From the NCBI GenBank assembly GCA_014529385.2, contig CM043953.1:67390372-67454371 (forward strand): a stretch of DNA of 64,000 nt, given 5' to 3'. This DNA is from Adiantum capillus-veneris (lineage: Eukaryota > Streptophyta > Polypodiopsida > Polypodiales > Pteridaceae). Below the pieces are notes generated by a model. It ran no database searches, was not told the origin of the DNA, and saw only the letters and a program-made list of their open reading frames with translations. Position numbers and translations under genes: made by a program. This document shows positions 1 through 10,241 of this stretch, one piece after another. Position 1 is the stretch's first letter. Every line of letters begins with the position of its first letter.

Positions 1-1606
1 TCATATCCTTGAAACTCATCTGTGTCTTCCTCTATCTGTTGCATTCGATGACTCCCTGTAGTCTTTGACCAAAATGATGTATATTCACCAATTTGTTTAT
101 TGGTTGGTTGTTCAAGCTTACTAATTATTTTTTGCCAATAAATAATAACTGGCTCCATGTATTTTGTAAAATCGTGCTCCTTTCCCTTTAATAGAGTACA
201 TCTTTCCCAAAATTCAAGATATGTCTTAATCCCTTGAAACAAGCGGACTATACCTCACATAGTCTGCTATTAACCACATCTGGACAACCTACTGGCAATC
301 TTGGTTTCCCTTGATCATATTTTTTCCACAACTCAATTCCTGACTCCCTCGGCATCCAATCAGGTGATTTGGGGTGAATTTTGTACTGCATTACTAGGAT
401 TTCATCTTGCATAAAGAAAAAAAATTGAAGTGGCTTAAAGTGTCCAATAGAGAATCTTGTCCATCACACATGTACCCTTTAACAAAGGATTTGAAGTCAG
501 GAACTTGCGTCATCAAAGATGGTGCTGGAGTTAAAGTTTCACACTTTTGAAAATGTTCCATCAAATGTGGAAAAGTGTAGGTCATTCCTGTTCGTAATCT
601 CTCCAAGAACCTGCTAAACATTGCATATATGTCCTCATGTGTATGACCAACCATTAAGAATCCCAAATGCACGGTTTTGAAAACACCTTTTGCTACTAGC
701 AAGGAAAAGTATGCAAATCAATATCGATTCTTATTCTCTCCTGCACAATTATCTAGCTGTAGCAAAAGATTCTCAGGCAGTTTTCGAAACACGGGAGTGG
801 ACATGGTATCCACAACACATTGAGAGGAGGCTGATTGCAAGTTAGAAATCTCTCCATTACATCCTTCAATAGCCAGCGGTGGTGTTACTGCTGCTAGTGC
901 ATTCCTCTCACGCTCTTTCATAATTCTATTTTGGTTGTCTAGAGTTGTACTTGAATTCAATGCTTGAACAATGTTACATTGCTGCGTGGCATACCATCAT
1001 GACATAAATCTCCTAGCCCATGGTTTTCTATTCTTTCCAAATTCTATAAGCATAATGCAAGGGAACCAATTGTAGAATTCGGATCTGAAGGCCATAGACC
1101 ATTCAACGATAAATGACCATACATCCCATGTCCATGTCCATGTGTTATCATACATGTTAATGATACTTGCAAGTGATATGCATTCGCATAGTCTTTTGAT
1201 TTCACTCGCAATCTAGGTATTGCTGTCTCTTTTTGGTCCATTTTATCATGTATAATGCATAAGTAATTATCCTTTTGCATTTGCGAGAACTTATGCCAGG
1301 TGTAGTACACATTTCTACAGCTTTGTTGTTGCATCATGTGAATTTTAAGTTCATCCTTCAAATGTGAAATCAGCTCATCATCCTTTGTTGACTCTAGTTG
1401 AGACTTTATCCGACTACACACAACACATTTTGAAAACTCGCTTGTTTTTGACAAGGTCACATTAGCAAACTGTGTATTCCAAACCCTATTGAATGTAGTG
1501 CTAGACATTGGCCTGATATACATACTCTCGAGTGTTTTATTGACATCATGTAAGATGTCTATTTGCTTGTACGTGTTTGGTATTGCAACCAAGGTTTCTC
1601 TGGTAC
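1..1606 (-). pseudogene. DUF7869-like gene, C-terminal part, interrupted
   Basis: Read on the minus strand from 1606 down to 1, this encodes most of a DUF7869-like protein. Landmarks in order are SCRNVYYTWHKFSQMQ and ITHGHGHGMYGHLSL (about 1300-1100), PENLLLQLDNCAGENKNRY (about 775-718), LGFLMVGHTHEDIYAMFSRF (about 660-600), and QYKIHPKSPDWMPRES near 390-340. The coding then continues to base 1 with TYLEFWERCTLLKGKEHDF. Lesions include a stop near 1044, a frame change near 960, a frame change near 394-420 and a TAG near 255. In related proteins the motif normally reads GHTHEDID, so EDIY is a likely substitution. The family is conserved in plants and some animals; its biochemical role is unknown to me, and an RNase H-like fold is only a guess. 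The rest of the gene lies at 12944-13377 beyond E1. Confidence 0.75.
1603..1606. repeat. Target site duplication of E1, left copy (GTAC)
   Basis: GTAC directly precedes the LTR start TGATAG and recurs directly after the right LTR at 12944-12947. Collapsing the two copies restores an uninterrupted codon series in the host pseudogene. Confidence 0.85.
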
Positions 1607-3308
1607 TGATAGCCGTTTTTTCGGCTCTTTGTAATTGCCACAGTGAGTTACCTCACCCTACCAAAATCACCCAAACACTGTGGCTATCCCTACCATTTCA
1701 CTGTACATAGGCGTGCGTGAGTCACGGGACTTTTCCCATATCTTCTTAAAAAACCCTCAATTAGCTAGTCATTGGGCAAGTTGAGCCAAAAAAATAAAAA
1801 AAAATAAAAAATATAAGTATATTATGGCCCATGCGTATGTAAATATTTCTTTGTATATAGGGCCTAAATAAAAGTTTTTTCATAATTATTTTGGTCTTTA
1901 TTTAAATATTTCTACCTAGGTGTGTGTTATTTATGCTCTCTACATTGCCTCACCATTACCACAATTTTTTCTTACCATTTTTCATACTCTTTATTCCATA
2001 TAGAAATATTTTCATGTAAGCTTCTCTTATATTTGGTGTAACTCCACCCCAACAAAAATCCAAAAAAACTAGTTTTATTTATGTGTATATTTTTTCACTA
2101 TTGTGATTTTTCCCTTCCTACATCTATTTTGTTTTTTTTCTAAAAAATTAGAACACCAAAAATATTTATCTTTTTATGGTAGCCTCATAATGAGAGAGAT
2201 TTCTTTTGACCCCTTTATATTTTTTCCACTTATATTATTTATATTTGACATGTACATATTTTTTAGACCCCTCAATATTTGATTTTCTTAGTTGTACTAT
2301 TCACTTATATCATAATCTCAACAATATCTTCAAATATAGACCTACCAAATAAGGTCAAGGGTAGGTGGCATGCATACACTCACTCTTGGAGGTATTCAAA
2401 AGAATCATCCAAAGAAGGACCCCACAAGGACCTTGTGCAGTGGAAAAAAACGATCGGTTTTGCTAAATTTTTAAAGTTCACTTGCTCTCCGAATTTGAAA
2501 AGGTGATACAAACAAAAGTTGTATCTCGTGGGCTGAACTTTAGCCTCAAATTTTTTCATATTTTTTTGAGCTACGAGCTACGAGCTGTGAGCTATGATTT
2601 TATTAGTGGACCCCAGTTTTTCCATGCTATGCAGCCACACTCTCTCTTCCACTTTATCATTTTCCTCTTTCACACACACTTCTCCACTCATCATCCCCAC
2701 CTCTCTCACCACTCCTCTTTGCACCCTGCTCACCTTCTCCTCAACCTTGAAGAATAAGAGAAACCATGGTGAACTCATACCTCCCACACACAATTCCATT
2801 CCAAAATTGACCACCTAGTCTTATTTTTCCTCCTCCAAATTACCCATATCTATCAAAAAAACCACAAAATTCAGCCTCTTCTCTTAAAAGACAGCATCAT
2901 GGTGGTTGATTACTCAGCTTCAATTACCTTGTCTCTCAAGGAAGGTCAAGAGTGGAGAAAAAATGTACCGTTAAAGCTAGTGGGCCGTCAAAAAGCGTCA
3001 AAATTGGCTCTACTCAAGACACTTGGAGCATCAACCTTGTAAGAAATCCACCTTTTCTTACCTCTTAAGAGTTTTTCTTCCTTATTTGTATCCTACATGG
3101 ATACTCCCATTGTAAATATCCAATTCCATTTGTAAATTAATACTAACTCTACTAACACTAACCCACTATGAAAAGTCCTATCACCTCTATTTCTCTCCTC
3201 TCTCTTTCCCCACCAACTTCTTGATAATTCTAAGCAAAAGAAATTAGATAAATTGCTGAAAATCTAACCCAACCATGGTTAGACGAGTAACCCTAGCCTT
3301 CAAATTGC

Positions 3309-3316
3309 TATAAAAG
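3309..3316 (+). promoter_or_regulatory. Probable TATA box of E1 5' LTR
   Basis: TATAAAAG followed by GAGGGTG lies about 1.7 kb into the LTR. The same site occurs at 11950-11957 in the 3' LTR. It is a plausible start for the genomic RNA, giving an R-U5 of roughly 0.95 kb. Confidence 0.6.
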
Positions 3317-3985
3317 GAGGGTGTAGCTAGCACAAAAGGGGAGCCATAATCAAGAGCACTATGCTATAGCTTGAGAAGCCAAGCTCAACCTCTCTAGAAG
3401 GAGCTTTTGAGTGGAAGCTCATTGTCTTATGCATGTGCATGTGTTGTAATAGGGGATTAGCAAGGGAACTCTATGCCATTGTAAGAGAGAGAGTGATCAT
3501 TCAATTGAGAGTAGGAAATCTATCATTTCTCCTACTAGTGTAAGCCCAACATTTGCTGAATCAAGGAGGGTGGATTTGGACTAAGCTTGGATACTTTGTC
3601 TCCCTTCCAACGTGAAGTAATGGGCAACAATGATGCGTAAGTATCTTGGTGTTTTTTGTTAAGTTCTTGATAGCTTGTCTCTGGTGTTGTCATCAATCTA
3701 GCCATAAATCCCACATACTGTAAGAGGGCGACAGGGTGGAGAGGACTCCCCTGGCCTTAAGACAGTGATTGGGATGGCTTTTCTTGTGATGTGTTGTGGT
3801 GAAATTTACGCAAGCTATGTTGAACAAATACTAATCTCACTTTGATTTGTCATGACAGATTTGTAAGAAGGTATTAATGCAACAAGCACCCCCTCCCCCT
3901 TTCTCTCTCTTTCTTACATATATAATTGTGTTTGCTTGATCATTGCCGATACATTTCAAAGCAGCCCGAGCACTTCCTCCCTCTT

Positions 3986-3995
<10 letters not shown>

Positions 3996-4031
<36 letters not shown>
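3996..4031. repeat. (CT)n tract in E1 5' LTR
   Basis: A pure CT run preceded by CTTT-interrupted CT. The 3' LTR copy at 12636-12682 is longer, so the tract has changed since insertion. Confidence 0.9.
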
Positions 4032-4034
<3 letters not shown>

Positions 4035-4295
4035 TTTTAGTGTGTGAGAGTGTTCCATTGGTGTTAGGGTTAGTGTAAATTCCTTGCTTGTTTGTGGGTT
4101 GCTCTAACGATTCTCCTCTTTGCGTCCTAGTTCGCTCTTAAACTAGGTGGTGCCCCTTGTGTAGTTGGGATTTGGTTGTGGGTTCGTTGTTTTGGTTTGT
4201 GTTGTGTTGTGCCCCAGCCCCATTGAGCAGCACGGGAGCTTTGAAGGGTGTCTAGAGGTTGCTCTTCTTGTTGCCCGCCCCGGACCGCCTCAATT

Positions 4296-4313
4296 TGGTG
4301 CCCCCACTGAGGA
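4296..4313 (+). promoter_or_regulatory. E1 primer binding site
   Basis: TGGTGCCCCCACTGAGGA begins 3 bases after the LTR, the expected place for a tRNA-complementary primer site. It would pair with a tRNA 3' end ...GGGGGCACCA. I cannot name the tRNA. E2 uses a near-identical site, with two differences. Confidence 0.75.
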
Positions 4314-4366
4314 CGGCTTGTGTATTTTTGTGTAGAATCAACCTTTAGCATAGTCAAGTAGTTTGC

Positions 4367-4579
4367 ATGAATCACGAAAATTTGTATGATCCCTTCATTC
4401 CCATTGCAAGGCAAAAGGTACACATAATTATTAGTACTAAGTTGCAATTTCAACGTGTCATTCGTAGAATTTTAGGTCCTCTTAGGTTGGCCGAGATAAA
4501 CGCTTCAGTAAATCCTTTTATTTTGCCTCTCATTAGGTACGACCTTAGTTTGGACGTCTATATTTTTGTTTTGTTTTAA
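4367..4579 (+). CDS. ORF A of E1: small leader protein, 70 aa, unknown function
   Basis: An intact 70-codon frame between the primer site and gag. I do not recognise the family. Visible features are an N-terminal MNHENLYDPF, a basic middle (KLQFQRVIRRILGPLR), a conserved core NASVNPFILPLI and a hydrophobic end DVYIFVLF. ORF B downstream looks like a diverged paralogue, sharing the FQ...G..R..EI.AS.NP.ILPLI layout. A same-length orthologue sits in the leader of E2 (22951-23163). Of 70 aligned positions I count 50 identical residues, and about 36 of those 50 use a different codon, which argues for selection on the protein. Extra upstream ORFs are known in some Tat/Ogre relatives, but I cannot link this one to any described product. 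Confidence 0.7.
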   Translation: MNHENLYDPFIPIARQKVHIIISTKLQFQRVIRRILGPLRLAEINASVNPFILPLIRYDLSLDVYIFVLF

Positions 4580-4600
4580 GCATTAGGTCATGCATAGACC

Positions 4601-4819
4601 ATGGATAATGCCCCAGGAATAGAGGTTTTCCCCTTCCATTTCACTCCACACATTAGAATAAACATTGCAATTAGTAGGAAAATCCATTTTCAACAACGTA
4701 TGGTGTTCATGTTTGGTGCCCAAAGAGTAGGAGAAATTCTCGCATCACCAAACCCTGTCATCCTACCTCTTATTGATTATCATAGGTCGTTTGATGTGAA
4801 TATCTTTATTTTGTTGTAA
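4601..4819 (+). CDS. ORF B of E1: small leader protein, 72 aa, paralogue of ORF A
   Basis: An intact 72-codon frame 21 bases after ORF A and 85 bases before gag. The sequence shows SRKIHFQQRMVFMFG, EILASPNPVILPLIDY and SFDVNIFILL, matching ORF A in layout and spacing. The homologue in E2 (23173-23382) retains RKIFFQQRLVFYFG and SFDVHIFILL. No known domain, no clear signal peptide; the hydrophobic C-terminus is short. Function unknown. It could be a translated leader protein or a remnant of a duplicated Gag-related segment. Confidence 0.68.
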   Translation: MDNAPGIEVFPFHFTPHIRINIAISRKIHFQQRMVFMFGAQRVGEILASPNPVILPLIDYHRSFDVNIFILL

Positions 4820-4904
4820 AATAGATTGCAAGCTAGAAAACATTATTGTGTAAATCTTTTTAAGAAAGAAAAACAAAAACGGGTGTCACTTTGAAATCAA
4901 TTCA

Positions 4905-6368
4905 ATGGAAAGCCAACGCCAAATGTCTGGGTATCCTCTTTTCTTTGGAGAGCCTGGAGAGGATGCAGAATTATTTTTAACGAATTTCAAGATGTCTTGC
5001 CGTATCAAGAGGATAATAACTGATCAAGAACGTGTAGAAATGTTTGAGGTGGTCCTTAGGAAAGATGCTAGCACTTTGTTTGACTCTTTGCCTGAGGAAG
5101 TTAAGAGGAATTACACAGAAGTTTTGAATCGTTTCAAGAAATACTTCTTTGATCCCCAAAACACTCAAAAATTATGGCAAGACATTGTTTCTCATAAGCA
5201 AAAAGACTTAGATGACTACTACTTGTACAAGCAAGAGTTTCTACGTCTTTGGTCTCTATGGATACGAAATGTTGCTAACCCTGGTGATGGTGCAGAATTT
5301 CTAAAGAAGGAGAGGTTCATAGCCGGACTCTTTCCTGACCTTAAGGTAAAAGTTGAGGCAGGTGCACCTGCTACCTTTGATGCAGCTGAAACTAGGGCTG
5401 CTGAGAAATATAGGAAACTCAAGTGCTTAAGGGGAGAGGTTCCAATAGAAGGTCTTAGACCCAAAGGTAAGTCACAAGCATCAACATCAAGGGAGCTTCC
5501 TGAGGTAACGGCGGAAGTAATTGAGAAGTTAAACGAATCTTTAAGCAGCCTGTCAATTCACCTTGCACAAGCTGTAGGTCCAAAGGGACAAGCAAAGAAG
5601 TCTGAAGAGCGAGATCCACGACCTAGGAGAGTCTTGCAATGTTGGAATTGCGGAGAGTCTGGACATGGGATGTATAATTGTCCTTGGCCCCGTGGGGAGC
5701 CAGGGAGACCTAACTTGAATTACCCAGTGATGAATGCAGGTGAAGGAACTGGTCAACAACCAAGGCTTCTACAAAGACCAAATGGACCAAGACCACCTCC
5801 ACAAGGGGTAGAAAGAGTTCCACCTTTGCCAGATCCAAATGTGCATGTGGTAGAGGTGACAAATTCAAATGAGGTTGACATGGAAGCCAATGGCATTAAG
5901 CGTGGCCGAGGAAAAGATAGAGAGAAAGAAGGAGTCACATCACAGAGTGACCATGGACAAGGCAAGAAGGCAAAGGACACCAAGGAAACCAAGAGGACTC
6001 GACGTCGTATCAACCTCCAAGACTTCCCTCTTGGACATGGTATGGCTCCGTACAACTTGTTGGAAGACATGAGAGGTAAGGGTCCTGATATTTCATGGCC
6101 TCAATATCTTGCATTATGTCCACAAGTAAGGAGGGATTTAACAAGGGCAGTTAGCGCTAGGAGAAAGGTAAAAGAGAGTGTGCCTGTTGTAAAAATTGCA
6201 CAAGCTGAAATGAATGAGGACATTACACCGGTGCTAGACTGTTACATCAAAGTAATATTGGTTAGGAAAGGTCTAGTGGATGGGGGTGCACAAATTTGCA
6301 TCATGACAGAGGGACTCATGCAAAGACTAGGCATGCACATCCATGAGACACCTGAAATCAAAGTCTAA
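4905..6368 (+). CDS. gag: E1 Gag and start of protease
   Basis: 487 codons from an ATG at 4905. The N-terminal half is a retrotransposon Gag (capsid-like) domain (SGYPLFFGEPGEDAELFLTN onward), with the related core WQDIVSHKQKDLDDYYLYKQ near residue 90-105. A CCHC knuckle CWNCGESGHGMYNC lies near residue 245, followed by a basic linker (KRGRGKDREKE). The frame ends inside the protease: VDGGAQICIMTEG near residue 460 is the active-site segment. DGGA in place of DSGA is a familiar variant in plant Tat-type elements. The TAA at 6366-6368 is a lesion, since the protease continues in the same frame right after it and E2 has no stop at this point. Confidence 0.9.
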   Translation: MESQRQMSGYPLFFGEPGEDAELFLTNFKMSCRIKRIITDQERVEMFEVVLRKDASTLFDSLPEEVKRNYTEVLNRFKKYFFDPQNTQKLWQDIVSHKQKDLDDYYLYKQEFLRLWSLWIRNVANPGDGAEFLKKERFIAGLFPDLKVKVEAGAPATFDAAETRAAEKYRKLKCLRGEVPIEGLRPKGKSQASTSRELPEVTAEVIEKLNESLSSLSIHLAQAVGPKGQAKKSEERDPRPRRVLQCWNCGESGHGMYNCPWPRGEPGRPNLNYPVMNAGEGTGQQPRLLQRPNGPRPPPQGVERVPPLPDPNVHVVEVTNSNEVDMEANGIKRGRGKDREKEGVTSQSDHGQGKKAKDTKETKRTRRRINLQDFPLGHGMAPYNLLEDMRGKGPDISWPQYLALCPQVRRDLTRAVSARRKVKESVPVVKIAQAEMNEDITPVLDCYIKVILVRKGLVDGGAQICIMTEGLMQRLGMHIHETPEIKV

Positions 6369-7682
6369 ATGGAAAACAATAGCAAGGCTAACAATAGCAA
6401 GGCTAGGTGCGTAGGCATTTGTAAAAATGTTTTTGTGGAGGCCTTTGGCATTAAGAAGACAGTGGATTTTTATGTTATGTCGACCAAGGGAAGTGGTTAT
6501 CCATTTATCCTAGGAAGACCATGGCTAATGAAAATGCGAGCTTTGCAGGATTGGGAGAGTGGGAAATTAATTTGCAGGAATGACAATCATAAGAAGGTTT
6601 TCTTTGACATGAAGGAGCAACGCCAAGAGGAGCTCCATGAAGAATCATCTCAAAGTGAGACGGAAGAAGGTTTGACCGATAACACTTCAGAAGAAGAAAG
6701 TAGCAGCAGCATTACTGAAGAGGAGTCTTCCATCGAAGTCATGGGGGTAAGGTTTAAGCCAAGCAACCAAGAGACCTCTTGTCGAGGTTTGGAAGAGGTA
6801 GGTTCCCAAGAGAACCAAAAGGTGGAAGATGAAGGAATGTTAGAAGGTATGTTGTCTACAACACTTACAAAGGATGAAAGAGAGGAGTTCAAATGTGTGC
6901 TAAGGAAATTTCCGAGGCTTTTTGCTAAAGACTACACCGATGTGTGTGGAGTAGATGTTGTTCAACACAAGATTGAGTTGAAGCCAGAGGCCACACCTAA
7001 GGCTCAAAAGCTACGAAGGCTAGGAGTCATTAAGGAGCAGGCTCTACTCAAGCAGGTAAGAAAGCTTCTAGCAGCAGGTTTCATTTATCCAGTGGAGAAT
7101 TCAGAGTGGGTCTCTCCTGTTGTTGTCACTCCTAAGAAAAATGGCAAGTGGAGGGTGTGTGTGGATTACCGTCCACTCAATGAGGCAACAAAAAGAGATC
7201 ACTTTCCCCTCCCATTTCAGGATGAGATACTAAATGAGGTAGCTGGTCATGAGAAGTACACTGTGTGTGATGGCTACTCAGGCTACTTTCAAATAGGCAT
7301 CATATTGGAAGATCAATTGAAAACAACCTTTATCACTCCTTGGGGTTGTTATGCTTTTAGAGTCATGCCATTTGGTCTGACAAATGCTCCTGCAACATTC
7401 CAACGTTTCATGAACATGGTGTTTCAAGCATTCTTTGGAAAGTCAATTAGGGTGTTCATTGATGATTTTTGCATTTATAGCTCAAAATCATTGCATCTAC
7501 AAAGGGTAGAAGAAGGTTTAAAGAAGCTCTATGACATGGGAGGTCAACTCAACCGCGACAAGTGCCACATAGGTGAGGATGAAGTGATCTTGCTCGGTCA
7601 CAAGGTTTCCTATAAAGGCATTGAGGTGGATCCTTCAAAGGCAAAGGCTCTTATTGAGCTCCCATCACCGAAGAGTCTTTAG
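6369..7682 (+). pseudogene. pol: E1 protease remainder and reverse transcriptase
   Basis: Continues the gag frame directly. YPFILGRPWLM is the C-terminal protease signature. An acidic linker follows, then a complete reverse transcriptase: SEWVSPVVVTPKKNGKWRVC, VCDGYSGYFQIGI, FRVMPFGLTNAPATFQRF, and the catalytic FIDDFCIYS near 7457-7483. Near 6372-6404 a 15-bp unit (AACAATAGCAAGGCT) is tandemly duplicated, adding five residues absent from E2. The frame ends at a TAG (7680) just after ELPSPKSL; the coding continues in frame beyond it. Confidence 0.9.
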
Positions 7683-7825
7683 GAGGTCATCTCTTTCATT
7701 CAGAAGGTGAAGTATATGTCACGCTTCATTCACTTAGCCTCGCTCCCATCACCGAAGAGTCTTTAGGAGGTCATCTCTTTCATTCAGAAGGTGAAGTATA
7801 TGTCACGCTTCATTCACTTAGCCTC
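7658..7825 (+). repeat. 84-bp in-frame tandem duplication in E1 pol
   Basis: The segments 7658-7741 and 7742-7825 are identical as read here (GCTCCCATCACCGAAG ... TTAGCCTC). The unit is 28 codons, so frame is kept. Both copies carry the same TAG (7680 and 7764), so the stop predates the duplication. Confidence 0.95.
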
Positions 7826-8753
7826 GGAGTTGCTTCATCCTTTGCAAAAGTTGACACAACAAGTAGAATTTGCATGGTCTGATGAGCTTGAAGAGTATTT
7901 TTGTAACATTAAAGTCATTTTGTCAGAGCTACCAACACTCATACCTCCTTGTTGGGAGTACACATTCTTTGTTAGCTCTAGTGTTGGAAGGGAAACAATT
8001 GGTGCTGTGTTGCTACAACAAGATCCCCACAGTACAAGGATGCGACCCATCTACTTTGCTAGTAGGGTCATGAATGCTTTGGAGAGAGACTACACAGAAG
8101 CAGAACTCATGATGCTTTCTCTTATGTTTGCGGTGAGAAAGTTTAGATCCTACCTGCTACCAAAACTTTTTGTAATTCTCACTGCAGAGAATTTGTTCCC
8201 TTGGGTGTCATCTCAAATGAATCTTAGTACTAGGATCTCAAAGTGGATTATGGAGTTGCAAGAGTTTCAATACTCTTTCAAGGTAGAAGATAGTGTGCGT
8301 GCACAATTGGCAGGGATTCTCACTTATAGGGTGCATGAAAAGGAGATTAAGGTGCCTGAAGTAAAGACCCTACCATTGCCACCACCAAAAAGTATTCCTA
8401 ATGCTTTTACCTTGTTCTTTGATGGAGCTTTTTGTCGAGCCACAGGAAAAGCAGGGGGAGGGCTAGTGTTGCTCAACCCAAGTGGAGAGGTGGTCATGAA
8501 AGAGAAGTTCAATCTACCAAGTTCAGCTAGCAACAATGAAGCAGAATACGACACACTAATTCATGGTTTGAAGATGTGCATTGGCCAAGGGATACAACGC
8601 CTCATGGTAAAGGGAGATGCACTTCTCATTGTTAAACAGATTTTAGGCATTTGGGCATGCAAGAATGAAAGCTTACGGACAAAAGTTCATGCCATTCGTA
8701 GATTGTTTAATCAATTTGAAGAAGTGCAACTATATCATATTCCTAGGAAATAG
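7791..8753 (+). pseudogene. pol: E1 first (degenerate) and second RNase H domains
   Basis: Starts with the RT-connection segment YMSRFIHLASELLHPLQKLT. The first RNase H has FFVSSSVGRETIGAVLLQ where active enzymes have an Asp, so it is likely structural only, as is usual in Tat elements. The second RNase H begins at LFFDGAFCRATGKAGGGLVL (about 8413-8470) and has NNEAEYDTLIHG and VKGDALLIVKQI, giving the D-E-D set. A TAG at 8751 interrupts the final ...IPRK-NEDADLLA segment. E2 has CAG at the equivalent place, so a C-to-T change is likely here. Confidence 0.88.
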
Positions 8754-10213
8754 AATGAAGATGCCGATTTACTTGCACAGCAAGTAGTTACATGTGTTGA
8801 GAAAGAAGTGCAGGTCATCATGGTGGCAGCAACTGTCAAGCAACCGAGATACCAGACTCAGAAGAGGAGACTCATGAAGAAGGCAAGCGCATATCTCTTC
8901 CTAGAAGGCTCCCTCTATCAAAGAGGGAGGGATCAAGTATGCAGAAGAGTACCAACTATTGAGGAAATTCCAGCCATTCTAAAAGGTTTGCATGAAGAAG
9001 CATGTGGTGTTCATTTTGCCCAAGAATTAACTATGAAGAAGATTTTGCTTGCGGGGTATGTTTGGCCAAGTCTGCATGTGGATGTCCAACATTGGTGTAA
9101 AAGTTGTCACAATTGTCAGGTAAATGGGAATAGAAGATTGGTTTATGGTCCAAGGCAAATCGTGCTTGCAAATGGACCGTTTGAAAAGTGGGGCATTGAT
9201 GCTATGGGTCCTCTGCCTAGGACAAAAAATGGTAAACTCTACATCTAGTGGCTGTAGACTATATGACTAGGTGGGTGGAAGCACAAAGTGTGGCAAAGGT
9301 AAATGAGAAGACAGTGAGAAAATTCGTCTACACTCACATTTGTTGTAGATTTGGAACACCTTTGGAGATTGTTTCTGATAATGGTCCAGGGTTTAGAAAG
9401 GGATTGCTCACAAAAGTCTGTGAAGAACTTCACATTCTACATCGTCACAGTACACCCTACTATCGCCAATCAAATGGTTTGGTAGAAAAAGCTAATGGTG
9501 TCATTGCAGGCATCATTAGAAAGATGGTGAAAAACAAGACAAAGTTGTGGGATGACTTCTTGGATGGTGCCTTGTGGGCATATCGAACCACATATAGGGA
9601 AGCCACGGAGTTCACACCATTTCACTTGGTCTATGGTCAAGAGGCTTTGCAGCCTATCGAGCTCAACATTCCAACAATGCTACTTCATGGCAAAGGAGCA
9701 CAAGATGATCAAGAGGTATGGATGGATCGACTTCTTACGTTAGTGGAGCTTGAGTGGAAAAGAGAAGCAGCATATGAGTGCTACAAGAGGAAAGCCACAC
9801 AAGCGAAAGAAACGCACGACAAGAAACTTAAGGACAAAGGCATCAAGGAAGGAGAGCTTGTGCTAAGGTATGACAATCGACTTGACAATCGTTTTGATGC
9901 CAAATTTGAAACAAGATGGCAAGGGCCATACATAGTCAAGAAGGCTTTCAATTCAAGTTACTATCAGCTTATGGACTTGAATGGTAAAGAGCACTCCAGG
10001 AAAGTAAACGGGTATCGCTTGAAGCCCTATTTGAGTCGCCTTCTACCAAAGGATCTACCAAAGATCTGTCAAAAGGCCACTGTCTCATGTAAGTATTGTT
10101 ACATGAAGCATGCCTGTAACTCTAGCCAAAATTCTGAGGGGCCAAACAATAAAAATCTCGTCAAGGACTCTGAAGCACTCTCTTTGGAAAAGATACTCTA
10201 TGATGGTACATGA
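8754..10213 (+). pseudogene. pol: E1 integrase, frameshifted
   Basis: The zinc-binding HHCC region is EACGVHFAQELT ... CKSCHNCQ (about 8995-9120). The catalytic core has WGIDAMGPLP, IVSDNGPGF and SNGLVEKANG, giving D, D and E. The frame is lost near 9246: the upstream frame ends KLYI-stop, and VAVDYMTRWVEAQ resumes one base out of phase, consistent with a 1-bp deletion. The C-terminal part (LVLRYDNRLD ... RWQGPYIVKKAF, NGYRLKPYLSR) ends at 10213, 14 bases before the polypurine tract. Confidence 0.88.
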
Positions 10214-10227
10214 ATATACCATCATCC

Positions 10228-10241
10228 AGGGGGAGGGCTAA
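10228..10241 (+). promoter_or_regulatory. E1 polypurine tract
   Basis: AGGGGGAGGGCTAA immediately precedes the 3' LTR and primes plus-strand DNA synthesis. Confidence 0.85.

Larger units (their letters stand above)
1607..4292 (+). repeat. E1 5' LTR
   Basis: A 2,686-bp direct repeat of 10242-12943, starting TGATAGCCG and ending ACCGCCTCA. The first bases form a hairpin (AGCCG-T6-CGGCT), and a second dyad (GCCACAGTG ... CACTGTGGC) lies at about 1636-1684. It holds a TATA box at 3309 and a (CT)n tract near the 3' end. Small open frames inside it recur unchanged in type in the other LTR and show no domain, so I do not treat them as genes. Confidence 0.93.

Noticed and set aside
2578-2818. Overlapping open frames on both strands in the E1 LTR (also 11220-11460)
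   Set aside because: They lie in LTR sequence, occur antisense to each other and have no domain; chance frames in C/T-rich DNA.
6366-9248. All stops in E1 and E2 as C-to-T changes from methylation
   Set aside because: Some fit (20395, 8751), but E1 stops at 6366 and 7680 align with Lys codons in E2 and need not be C-to-T.
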